From: an uncultured Mycoplasma sp.
GTDB taxonomy: Bacteria > Bacillota_I > Bacilli_A > RF39 > UBA660
DNA length: 14,253 nt
Reading direction: 5' to 3'
Assembly: GCA_947565485.1 (NCBI GenBank)
Contig: CANOGG010000004.1
Location: 1-14,253 of the forward strand
Made by a program: the position numbers and the translations under genes. The notes beneath the pieces were generated by a model that ran no database searches, was not told the origin of the DNA, and saw nothing but the letters and a program-made list of their open reading frames with translations. Shown piece after piece: positions 7,069-14,141 of this stretch; position 1 is the stretch's first letter; each line of letters begins with the position of its first letter.

Positions 7069-7098
7069 AGTTTAACATATCGAACAATTGTTAGTCAA
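7069..7098 (-). promoter_or_regulatory. Putative promoter of recX
   Basis: TTGACT (7093-7098) and TAAACT (7069-7074) are separated by 18 bases, about 20 bases before the recX ATG. The -35 element is good and the -10 element is weak, as expected for a regulated promoter. Confidence 0.6.
7081..7094. promoter_or_regulatory. LexA (SOS) box-like operator in the recX promoter
   Basis: CGAACAATTGTTAG matches the Gram-positive LexA consensus CGAAC-N4-GTTCG at nine of ten defined positions. It occupies the spacer between the recX -35 and -10 elements, where a repressor would block RNA polymerase. The match is seen directly; SOS control is inferred. Confidence 0.65.
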
Positions 7099-7107
7099 GT
7101 TAAAAAT

Positions 7108-9792
7108 TTATTTTTGGAGGCGACGACTTAGTTCAGGAGCATTTTCAATGATATCAGGAATATTAGCAGCTAGTTTAAGGGTGTTTTTAGAGACTATTCC
7201 CCCTCTTTTTTGAAGTTTTTTTAATTCTGTTTTTAAAGCTTGGAGTTCTTCTTTAGTAAACTCAGAGTATTCGGTTCTAATAATATTTAATAGTTCTTCG
7301 GGTGAATAAGTAACAGGTAAATTAAGGCCACCATATAAAGTTTCATTTAGTTTAGCATAAGAAATAGAGGCATCTTCTCTTTCTAAAAGGTGTTTTAGAG
7401 AAGTGATTTTAAGATAAGGAGAGACTTTCTTATTATAGATTTTTTTAGTGAGTAAGAGAAAGAGAGCGAGACCCACGATAACAGGAATTTTGTTTAAGTA
7501 ACAAAAGTCTAGAATATTTTTATAGAGACTGTTTAAAGAAGTATCCTTTTTTGTAGGTGAATCACGGTATGGTGTAACTTCGATTAATTGGCCCTCTTGG
7601 TTCATTGCCCAAGCATGGTATTCATTGCCAGTTATTTTATTGTCACCAGAATAGTAGCCGACGACATAAATTAGTTCATCATTTAATTCAGTCGCAAGAG
7701 AAGCGGCAAGGTTACAAATTAGGGAGTCAAGAGAGGCAATAGTTTCAAAATAGGTTTCTTCATCAAGATGTTTGATAGTACGAGTTAAGCCAGCATCTTT
7801 AATCGGAGTCGTTGAGTAATACTTTTCACTAATAGCTATTAACATATCTTCTATAGTGGCATCAGGGCCCATATTAAGTCCCCGCCTTATGGCTTCTTTA
7901 ATTTCAGAAGAGGATTTATCAGAATTTGGTAAATTGTTTGCAAAGGCGTTAGTAAAGGCATAACCATAGTTTATTATAACATTAGGATTTTTCATAGACT
8001 TTAATAATTCACACTCAGAGTCTGTAAGCTCAAGGGTGTCTCGCTTATAATTAACACTAAGCTGATTAAGGGTATTTTCAGCGTCAATAATAAAAAGATT
8101 TGTTATTTCATAGTTATTATCTATTGGAAAATATTTTAAAGGAATTTCTAAAATTTGATTTTTGAGGCTATTTTTTAATTCACGCTTTTTTAGACGATAG
8201 TTGATACTTAGAACAGTCTCGCCCTGGCCAAAGTCAGCTAAAGATATAGTGGGAGTAACAATTTCGTAGGTCATACTCCCCTTTTCATACTCGCCGTCAT
8301 AACTATAGCCAGTGGCAAAATATTTAGGTTTTATTTCGGGATGGTAGTAATTAACATTTGCTAAAACTTGACTCGCATTATTAGAAGTAGAGTCACCAGT
8401 ATGAGAGAGATTATCTTCGCCTGCTAATTCAGTAAAGAATTCATGGACGCTTGAGGTTGCATTAGTAACAAGACTTCTTTCAAATTCGAGGGATTTATTG
8501 AAAGCTAAAACAATATTTTCGTAAACGGTGCTTATATAGTTATATTCTTGATTTAAGTTGTAAAATGACCAGAGACTCTCGGCTGTTTCGCTTGCTATAG
8601 CACCAAAAATGGCAATAACCATGGAAGCAACATATGTTAAGGATAGACTAAAGAATTCATTTAAAAATTTATATTGTTTTGTTCTGAGGCCTCGAATATG
8701 AGTTATTTCACCTTTTTGTTTAGAAATAAATTTACGATAGACATAGTCATAAAAGCTTTCTTTATTGGTATTTGGTTTAATAATAACCTTATTATTATGG
8801 ACTAGATAAAGATAAAGAGCACAAAGAGCGAGTTCTTCTAAATTATCAGTTTTAGTTTGGATTTTAGCGACGAGGCTGTTATAATCAGGAATATCTAAGT
8901 AGTCATAAATTGTCATGATATCATTTCTAATTATATCACCATTAGGCTTACGACTCTGGACTTGAACTTGTTCGCCAGCGATTAAGATGTTATCATATAT
9001 TTTGGCAAACTCTTTATCTCTTTTAGTACTTTCAGAGTTTAGACGAGCCGATAAACGGGCATGGACTAATTTTAAGAAACGGTTAAAATCGTTATTTTGG
9101 ATAAAATCGCGAAAAGCACTCGTAATAACTATATCTTTACTTTGGGTAGTTAAGTAATTTATAAATTCTAGTTTTAGATTTGTTTTGTGGAAACTGTTGA
9201 TTAGAGTTCCTAGGCTACTCGGAGTTAGCTCGATTAGTTGTTTATCAAGAGATGGGACAAAATCAGCATTTAATATATCGGATAGTCTTTTTTCGGGGAG
9301 CTTGGGGTCAATTGTAAAGTTAGTGAGGTCATTTTTCTTTAAATAAATTTTTGAGATAGAGTGATTTTGGGCAAAATGATAGATTTTGATTAGATTATTT
9401 AAGTAAGACTCAGAGGTTAGAGTATCATTTTCATAATAACAAGCTAAATATTTTTTAGGGCGCCATACAAGAGCTTTCATTTTAATTATAGTTTGAAGCA
9501 CCGTTCCTTTAAAGTCGTATTCCTTATTTTTAATGATATCAACGTTGACACCTAAAGCCTCACGAATTTCTTGTTGAGCGTTATGAACTTTGGTGGTGGG
9601 TGAAGTTAGAGCCTTTATTTTCTTTAAGCCAAAAGTTAGACCATAAAGAAGACGAGAGAAAAGTAAGATATTATATTTCAGAAAGGCAAAATGAGGGTGG
9701 AGAACCCCCTCTTTTTTAGATATGGTATCGTAGACATCCCCTTTTTTTAGGATAGTTTTGAGATTTTGGTCGATTTTTTCAAAGTCAGACAT
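7108..9792 (-). CDS. Membrane-anchored transglutaminase-like protein with DUF4129-like tail
   Basis: This 894-residue protein is the likely partner of the MoxR ATPase encoded 50 bases upstream. Residues 1-378 are a predicted cytoplasmic region that I cannot assign. A membrane span at about 380-400 leads to a large domain (about 405-765), then a second span at 768-784 and a cytoplasmic tail. The middle domain has a transglutaminase-like core: Cys693 in LICNLAASLATEL, the VVGYYSG strand, His726 in EYHAWA and an acid at Glu738 in QLIEVTP, where most relatives have Asp. The tail pattern GLNLPVTYSPEELLNII (822-838) resembles DUF4129, which follows the transglutaminase domain in proteins such as B. 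subtilis YebA. The ATG at 9792 has AAGGAGA. The reaction is unknown: the core may act as a peptidase or be inactive rather than a crosslinker. Confidence 0.75.
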   Translation of the reverse strand: MSDFEKIDQNLKTILKKGDVYDTISKKEGVLHPHFAFLKYNILLFSRLLYGLTFGLKKIKALTSPTTKVHNAQQEIREALGVNVDIIKNKEYDFKGTVLQTIIKMKALVWRPKKYLACYYENDTLTSESYLNNLIKIYHFAQNHSISKIYLKKNDLTNFTIDPKLPEKRLSDILNADFVPSLDKQLIELTPSSLGTLINSFHKTNLKLEFINYLTTQSKDIVITSAFRDFIQNNDFNRFLKLVHARLSARLNSESTKRDKEFAKIYDNILIAGEQVQVQSRKPNGDIIRNDIMTIYDYLDIPDYNSLVAKIQTKTDNLEELALCALYLYLVHNNKVIIKPNTNKESFYDYVYRKFISKQKGEITHIRGLRTKQYKFLNEFFSLSLTYVASMVIAIFGAIASETAESLWSFYNLNQEYNYISTVYENIVLAFNKSLEFERSLVTNATSSVHEFFTELAGEDNLSHTGDSTSNNASQVLANVNYYHPEIKPKYFATGYSYDGEYEKGSMTYEIVTPTISLADFGQGETVLSINYRLKKRELKNSLKNQILEIPLKYFPIDNNYEITNLFIIDAENTLNQLSVNYKRDTLELTDSECELLKSMKNPNVIINYGYAFTNAFANNLPNSDKSSSEIKEAIRRGLNMGPDATIEDMLIAISEKYYSTTPIKDAGLTRTIKHLDEETYFETIASLDSLICNLAASLATELNDELIYVVGYYSGDNKITGNEYHAWAMNQEGQLIEVTPYRDSPTKKDTSLNSLYKNILDFCYLNKIPVIVGLALFLLLTKKIYNKKVSPYLKITSLKHLLEREDASISYAKLNETLYGGLNLPVTYSPEELLNIIRTEYSEFTKEELQALKTELKKLQKRGGIVSKNTLKLAANIPDIIENAPELSRRLQK

Positions 9793-9842
9793 AGTAATTT
9801 CTCCTTTGCTAATTTACGATATATTTTTTATAGTAAAATTTT

Positions 9843-10781
9843 TTAGAAAAATTTGGAATGACGACGGATTTTTTTAATATCATTCTTCGCACTGGCAAAC
9901 AGTTCTTTAGCTTCATTAGAGTTTATTTCTGTTATGTTTTGGTTTAGACGGTGCATATATAAGCAGTCAAAAAAGTCGATAATATCACTTGATAAGAGAT
10001 AATCACGACCATGAATAATGGCGTTTAGTTTAACTAATTTTAAAGCGTATTTATGGGCACGGATATTAGAACCAGCAAAGGCAGGAGAATTATTAAGAGT
10101 TAAATTATCGATGAGATTAAATATTTCGAGCATTAATTCTTCTTCCTCGGGTTTTAATTTAAAACCTTTTAAATATAGCTGGACAAGCTTTAAGTCAAAT
10201 AAAGTTATCGTACTAATAGAAGATGGAGTAAAATCACTAAAAAGAATTGCCCTTTTTTCAGAGTCTGTTAGATGGTCGAAGTAAATATTTAGGTCAAAAC
10301 GGTCATAGACAGCACTGGGAACATTAAAGATACCAGCGACATCGGCGTTATTTTGGCTAGCAAAAACATAAAAATCTTTAAAATTATGAGTTGTCCCGTT
10401 ATAAGTCATTTTGTGGTCGGCAAATAATTCGATGAAGGCTGATTGGACTTTACCACTAGCACGGTTAAACTCTTCGATTTGGAGAAAGTTCATTTCCTGT
10501 TTATTAGATAATTGGTTTAAAATATCAGTAGGAATTAAGTCCGAAGTAACAGAAATCTTTTCAGTATTAAAACTGCTGGCTAAAAAATTGGTTATGGTTG
10601 TTTTACCCATTCCTGTACTGCCAGTAAATAAAATTTTACTATTTGAATCACATAAAAGAGCCGAAGCGACAGTTTTTTTGACTCGAGCTTGGCCAATTAA
10701 AGCTTTATCTAACTCTTCAGTTATCTTATTATATATTTTGATAATATCATTTATCCCGTTTTTTGACATCACACTTTCCAT
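9843..10781 (-). CDS. MoxR-family AAA+ ATPase
   Basis: MoxR ATPases are cytosolic chaperone-like AAA+ proteins that usually remodel or activate a partner encoded beside them. The 312-residue product has Walker A GSTGMGKT (54-61), a Walker B region LQIEEFNRA (100-108), sensor 1 ASQNN (141-145), the DRFD arginine-finger region (160-163) and a sensor 2 arginine in GSNIRAHKYALK (Arg241). The family Walker B is normally xDEINRA, so the first acid here is Glu rather than Asp. The ATG at 10781 has GGGGG six bases upstream. An in-frame start at 10814 would lie inside the promoter region. It is first in a unit with the transglutaminase-like gene. No DUF58 or von Willebrand partner gene is nearby, unlike the common MoxR operons. 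Confidence 0.88.
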   Translation of the reverse strand: MESVMSKNGINDIIKIYNKITEELDKALIGQARVKKTVASALLCDSNSKILFTGSTGMGKTTITNFLASSFNTEKISVTSDLIPTDILNQLSNKQEMNFLQIEEFNRASGKVQSAFIELFADHKMTYNGTTHNFKDFYVFASQNNADVAGIFNVPSAVYDRFDLNIYFDHLTDSEKRAILFSDFTPSSISTITLFDLKLVQLYLKGFKLKPEEEELMLEIFNLIDNLTLNNSPAFAGSNIRAHKYALKLVKLNAIIHGRDYLLSSDIIDFFDCLYMHRLNQNITEINSNEAKELFASAKNDIKKIRRHSKFF

Positions 10782-10804
10782 TTTTATCCCCCATTTGCTT
10801 GTAT

Positions 10805-10833
10805 ATAATAGCACTTTTAGATAAAAAAGTCAA
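10805..10833 (-). promoter_or_regulatory. Sigma-A type promoter of the moxR-transglutaminase unit
   Basis: TTGACT (10828-10833) and TATTAT (10805-10810) are spaced by 17 bases. The predicted start near 10798 gives a leader of only about 17 bases before the ATG at 10781. Confidence 0.82.
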
Positions 10834-10865
10834 ATTTTGATGATAAATAATTTGTAGAGTTATAA

Positions 10866-10902
10866 AAAAACTTTCTAAGTTTTCTAGGTTTAGAAAGTTT
10901 TT
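10866..10902. terminator. Bidirectional-capable terminator between the Rpn-type gene and moxR
   Basis: AAAAACTTTCTAA and TTAGAAAGTTTTT form a perfect 13-pair stem with an 11-base loop. The A- and T-runs at its ends give a T-tract on the minus strand, where it ends the gene stopping at 10908. It insulates the moxR promoter. Confidence 0.88.
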
Positions 10903-10907
10903 GATAA

Positions 10908-11800
10908 TTAGTTTTGTATTTTTTTTAGTGCAGTTTTACTAATGCCTGTGGCTTTTATAATAGTCTCGATATCAATACCCATTTTTAATAAATTTTTAGC
11001 TGTTTTAAGTTGATTTTTCTCGATGCCACGTTTTTCGCCTAATTGTTTACCACGAAGTTCACCTCTTGCCTCGCCAATAGCTTCGCCTAATTCAAGTCCG
11101 CGTTTTTCACCACTAGCTTCCGACTCTTTAAGTTCTTCGTGCCAACTATCATATTCTTTACGGTACCACTTAAGAAACTCTATGGACTGCTCCATAATTA
11201 CATCACTCCTTCCAATATTTTCCATTTCTTTAATAGAGGTAGCATTTATGATTTTTAACCATCTTATAAATCTTTCTTCATATTCCCATTGTATCAGATA
11301 ATTTTTGGCTTTGTCAAGCCTAATTAAGACTAGTTCTGTTTCACCTTTTTCGATTACTTTATTGGTTATTTTATGTTTAGGAACATAACCATTTACCAAA
11401 TAGTTATTGCTATCTTGGTAATTACTAGGGATAAGGTTTAAACAGGTAACTTTCTTACAATCACGATATCTCGGTTTATTCTTATAAGTCATTTGATTAG
11501 AATAAGTTCGATAAGTATAATTGTAACTCTTATTATATTCTTCTTTTCCAAAACTAGTATAAGCTTCAAGCAAAATAATCTCACCGTTATTTAGAGTACA
11601 TCTAATATCCGCATACATATCGGCAACATCCATAGTTTCTGGTGATATTAAAGCCTGATAAGAAATATCTGTAAAAGCAAATCTTTTAGGTTCACCAATA
11701 AACTCATAATAAGAATTAATGAAATCCATTAAAGCTGGTTTAAACTTAAAGAAAGCTTAAAACTTCGGTCAAAAATTAGCCCCTGAAATTTAGTATTCAT
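10908..11800 (-). pseudogene. Rpn/PD-(D/E)XK nuclease-family (transposase-like) gene, frameshifted near its 5' end
   Basis: Rpn-family proteins are DNases linked to recombination and often lie in genome-plastic regions. The main frame (11729-10908, 273 residues) has a nuclease-like core with DIRC (Asp41), NNGEIILLEAY (Glu55) and KSYNYTYRTYSNQ. The usual E-x-Q/K is E-x-Y here. A Gly/Glu-rich GxxxG stretch follows (about 207-238, for example GEKRGLELGEAIGEARG), and then a helical tail. Its first ATG at 11729 has no ribosome site. Upstream, a different frame starts at ATG 11800 behind GAAGGGAA, reads MNTKFQGLIFDRSFK and stops at a TAA just before 11729. Adding one base between 11749 and 11759 joins them as DRSFK..FKFKPALMDFINSYY, a natural N-terminus. 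An internal start giving a shortened protein, or a sequencing error, are alternatives. Confidence 0.72.
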
Positions 11801-11822
11801 AATACTTTTCCCTTCTAACTTA

Positions 11823-11836
11823 TCGCTAAAAAGCGA
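11823..11836 (-). other. Short stem-loop in the Rpn-type gene leader
   Basis: TCGCT, four T and AGCGA form a five-pair hairpin between the promoter and the ATG at 11800. Its role is unknown. It is too far from the ribosome site to block it alone. Confidence 0.35.
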
Positions 11837-11848
11837 AGAAATGCCTCT

Positions 11849-11857
11849 AGTATAGCA
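11849..11857 (-). promoter_or_regulatory. Extended -10 promoter of the Rpn-type gene
   Basis: The minus strand reads TGCTATACT, an extended -10 element, 48 bases before the ATG at 11800. A recognisable -35 is not seen at the normal distance. Confidence 0.55.
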
Positions 11858-11908
11858 CATGAGATGCGCGAAATTTGTCGAATCCTGTAATGAGGTCTAA
11901 TTTTTTGC

Positions 11909-11937
11909 AAAAAAAAAGCAAGTTTTAGGTACTTGTT
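11909..11937 (-). terminator. Terminator of the small lipoprotein gene
   Basis: On the minus strand, CAAGT, a seven-base loop and ACTTG are followed by C and nine T, 10 bases past the stop codon at 11946. The stem is short but the T-tract is strong. Confidence 0.6.
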
Positions 11938-11945
11938 ATTATATT

Positions 11946-12488
11946 TTACTTTTCTTCATAGTTATAAATACCATGTATTTTTTCGAGAGTTTCTTCATCA
12001 GGTTGTTCTACTTGCCATTTGCCATTTTCTTTTTTTAATTTAAAAGTTATAGTATAAGCGATTGTATCTTTGGTATCTTTCATTTTATTTAGTTTGTATT
12101 TGAGATATTTATTTTTATCATACTCGCCGTTAGTTAAAAATTCATTTTTATTGGCTTGGAGGTAAGTACTAGCGTTTTTACTGGCTTTATAGAGGTCATA
12201 TACAGTAATTTTCGCGGTTACAGTAGCATTGTCACCATTATATTCTTCGTTTTCTATGGTATATATAAGGTCACGATATTGTTTTTTTAAGACATCTTTA
12301 TATATTCCCTGTTCCTCATGTTCAAGATTTTCTTTGGCAACTAAGTCATCAATACTTGATAAGACATTATCTTTTAGGCCTTTGTAATCATTTAAGTATT
12401 TTTCGACAGCATCTTTGGCTTTATTGTTGGAACAAGCACAGCCCACTGCTAAAAATAAACACGTTAGAAGTAAAATTAATTTCTTCAT
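11946..12488 (-). CDS. Putative lipoprotein of unknown function
   Basis: This 180-residue protein has a lipoprotein signal peptide (MKKLILLLTCLFLAVGC) with the predicted lipidated cysteine at residue 17, so it should sit on the outer face of the membrane. The mature part begins with a helix (AKDAVEKYLNDY). Alternating strands (DNATVTAKITVYDLYK, TIAYTITFKLKKENGKWQV) follow, a pattern seen in NTF2/DUF4878-like lipoproteins. No catalytic residues are apparent. The ATG at 12488 is preferred over in-frame starts at 12497 and 12539, because AAAGGA lies nine bases upstream of it and almost touches the 12497 ATG. It is monocistronic and divergent from the EIIB-like gene. Confidence 0.8.
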   Translation of the reverse strand: MKKLILLLTCLFLAVGCACSNNKAKDAVEKYLNDYKGLKDNVLSSIDDLVAKENLEHEEQGIYKDVLKKQYRDLIYTIENEEYNGDNATVTAKITVYDLYKASKNASTYLQANKNEFLTNGEYDKNKYLKYKLNKMKDTKDTIAYTITFKLKKENGKWQVEQPDEETLEKIHGIYNYEEK

Positions 12489-12530
12489 TTTCACCATTCC
12501 TTTGTTTTTATTATGAGGCATAAATTGGAA

Positions 12531-12536
12531 ATTATA
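12531..12536 (-). promoter_or_regulatory. Putative -10 element of the lipoprotein gene
   Basis: The minus strand reads a consensus TATAAT 42 bases before the lipoprotein ATG. No convincing -35 is present at 16-18 bases. The region is AT-rich. Confidence 0.45.
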
Positions 12537-12568
12537 CAAAAAATGTTTTTTTTGAATTTAATTTGTAG

Positions 12569-12574
12569 TATAAT
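12569..12574 (+). promoter_or_regulatory. Putative -10 element of the EIIB-like gene
   Basis: A consensus TATAAT lies 16 bases before the ATG at 12591. The nearest TTGAAT is only 11 bases upstream, too close for a -35, and the 17-base position holds only T. Transcription would start close to the ribosome site TAGGTGA. Confidence 0.5.
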
Positions 12575-12590
12575 ACTAGTAGGTGATTAT

Positions 12591-12908
12591 ATGGATACAT
12601 GGTTACAATATTTAATTATTGGGATAGTTTTAGTTTTATTGTGTTTAATCGTTTTAAAGCTGACAAAAAGAGATTTTAGAATAGAGGCTAATAAACTTAT
12701 TGGATATCTCGGGGGAAAAGATAATATCGTTAGTGCCGAGTGTAATATGAGTCGGTTTAAAGTTATTTTAAAAGATATATCACTCGTTAATAAAGAGGCG
12801 ATAGAAAAACTGGGGGCGAAAGGAATTGTGGAAATTGATAATCAATTAAAAATTATTTTTGGGAAAGATGCCCATCAGCTTAAAAGATATATTGATGATA
12901 TTATTTAG
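12591..12908 (+). CDS. Membrane-anchored PTS EIIB-like domain protein with displaced active-site Cys
   Basis: This 105-residue protein has one N-terminal membrane helix (about 4-24) and then a cytoplasmic domain matching glucose-type PTS EIIB. Recognisable elements are IGYLGGKDNIVSAE (37-50), SRFKVILKD (54-62), EKLGAKGIVEI (72-82) and QLKIIFGKDAHQLK (85-98). In true EIIB enzymes a cysteine just before the (I/A)TRLRV strand carries the phosphate. Here the aligned residue is Asn52, and the only cysteine is Cys51, one position early. It therefore may not transfer phosphate to sugar and could be a regulator or sensor. No EIIC or EIIA gene is nearby. The ATG at 12591 follows TAGGTGA. An in-frame ATG at 12513 would place the promoter inside the gene. 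Confidence 0.85.
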   Translation: MDTWLQYLIIGIVLVLLCLIVLKLTKRDFRIEANKLIGYLGGKDNIVSAECNMSRFKVILKDISLVNKEAIEKLGAKGIVEIDNQLKIIFGKDAHQLKRYIDDII

Positions 12909-12928
12909 AAGTGGAAACTTCTTTTTTT
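12907..12928 (+). terminator. Terminator of the EIIB-like gene
   Basis: AGAAGT, a four-base loop and ACTTCT are followed by six more T. The stem begins in the stop codon. It also faces the end of the convergent truB, but gives no T-tract on that strand. Confidence 0.8.
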
Positions 12929-12958
12929 GTTGGAGAAAAAAAATTTAACCTTGGAAAA

Positions 12959-13810
12959 TTAAATTTTTAACATGATATAACAGTGGTATGCATTTTCTGT
13001 AAGTTTGTAGATAGCTATTTCTTCAGCATCATATAATAATAAAAGATACTCTTCAGTTTGGTGTAATACTATTTTATTGCCATTTTTAATTTTTAGATAT
13101 TCTTGGTGGCTTAAGTTATAAGTTGGTAAATTTAAAGAATCTTTGATAGATAATAACTTATAATGGTCGTTATTAATATCATCTAAAGTATAAGAGTCAC
13201 TTAAAGAAAATGGTCCTTGTTTGGTACGGATGAGGCTTTTCATAGTACCGATAGTGTTAAGTTTAGTACAAATATCGCGAATTAAACTACGAATGTAAGT
13301 CCCCTTTTCTACTAAGACTCTAAATTTTATAGTATCAGTTTGAAATTCTAAAAGTTCGATATCATAAATATGGACAGTTTTTTGGGGTGGAGTAATAGTT
13401 TTGCCAGCCCTCGCATATTCATATAATTTTTGGCCATTTATTTTAATCGCGGAATATAGAGGAACTTCCATAAGATATGATCCGATAAAAGATTTTAGAG
13501 CCTCGGCTGTTTCTTCTTTAGTGACATGAAAATTTTGTTCTTCTAGAACCTGGCCAGTGATATCTAAAGTATCAGTCTTAAGACCCAGTTTAATCTCGGC
13601 GATATATTCTTTATTTTTAGAGGTTAGCATGTCAACTAGTTTAGTGTAACGACCAAGGCATAAAACGAGAACACCCTCGGCTAAGGGATCAAGAGTGCCA
13701 GTGTGGCCTACTTTTTTAGTACCACATTTTTTACTTATAATATTTACGATATCACGCGAGGTATAGCCAGATGGTTTATTAATAACTAAAAGGCCGTTAG
13801 TCGTTTTCAT
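12959..13810 (-). CDS. truB: tRNA pseudouridine-55 synthase TruB
   Basis: TruB isomerises uridine 55 to pseudouridine in the T-loop of most tRNAs. The 283-residue protein is the family's normal length. It begins GLLVINKPSGYTS and has the catalytic motif GHTGTLDPLAEGVL, with the catalytic Asp at residue 41. KEYIAEIKLGLKTDTLDITG and VEKGTYIRSLIRDI are further family motifs. The start at ATG 13810 gives the usual MKTTNGLLVINKP beginning. It overlaps the end of rbfA by 14 bases and lacks a strong ribosome site, so translation is probably coupled. It is the last gene of the visible infB-rbfA-truB group; the common follower ribF is absent. Confidence 0.96.
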   Translation of the reverse strand: MKTTNGLLVINKPSGYTSRDIVNIISKKCGTKKVGHTGTLDPLAEGVLVLCLGRYTKLVDMLTSKNKEYIAEIKLGLKTDTLDITGQVLEEQNFHVTKEETAEALKSFIGSYLMEVPLYSAIKINGQKLYEYARAGKTITPPQKTVHIYDIELLEFQTDTIKFRVLVEKGTYIRSLIRDICTKLNTIGTMKSLIRTKQGPFSLSDSYTLDDINNDHYKLLSIKDSLNLPTYNLSHQEYLKIKNGNKIVLHQTEEYLLLLYDAEEIAIYKLTENAYHCYIMLKI

Positions 13811-14141
13811 GGAGACTCGCAATTATTTTTTCAATTTTGGCACCATATTCGATAGAATCATCATAGACAAATTCTAATTCGGGAGTATGGCGGAGGTCAA
13901 GACGTTCAGCGACTTCGGTACGGATGAAAGAGCTTGCTTCATTTACTTCACGTTCCAAAGTCTTTTTGTCTAAATCGCTTAGAGCAGTAAAATATACTTT
14001 AGCATAACTTAAGTCACGAGAGACTTTGCAGCCTGTGATAGTGATTGTTTTTAAAATTTCATCACGGGCTTCACTAAAGATTATTTCACTGATAACGCGG
14101 GCCATGTCGGAAGATATTTTGGCGATTTTGAAATTAGGCAT
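13797..14141 (-). CDS. rbfA: 30S ribosome-binding factor RbfA
   Basis: RbfA is a KH-like protein that binds the 30S subunit and helps 16S rRNA maturation, especially at low temperature. The 114-residue product has the family pattern: SSDMARVISEIIFSEARDE near the start, ITGCKVSRDLSYAKVYFTAL in the centre and AERLDLRHTPELEFVYDDS followed by a C-terminal helix. The ATG at 14141 has GAGGTG eight bases upstream. Its first base is the last base of the infB stop codon (TAATG). An in-frame start at 14171 would add ten residues lying within infB and is not needed. Confidence 0.95.
   Translation of the reverse strand: MPNFKIAKISSDMARVISEIIFSEARDEILKTITITGCKVSRDLSYAKVYFTALSDLDKKTLEREVNEASSFIRTEVAERLDLRHTPELEFVYDDSIEYGAKIEKIIASLHEND

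Noticed and set aside
7108..9792. Weak resemblance of an N-terminal stretch of the transglutaminase-like protein (about residues 91-120) to the DUF58 signature
   Set aside because: Only scattered residues agree; the Gly-Asp and Ala-Arg positions of DUF58 and a following VWA motif are not seen.
10782..10814. Longer MoxR start at 10814 with the peptide KWGIK, also seen before mraZ
   Set aside because: Both extensions translate the promoter/ribosome-site sequence; the shared peptide reflects shared leader DNA, not homologous protein.
10018..10824. Plus-strand open frames opposite the MoxR ATPase gene
   Set aside because: The MoxR frame carries all AAA+ motifs; the antisense frames are by-products of its codon use.
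11023..11301. Plus-strand frame with Ser/Pro repeats
   Set aside because: It is the antisense image of the Gly/Glu-rich GxxxG region of the Rpn-type gene.
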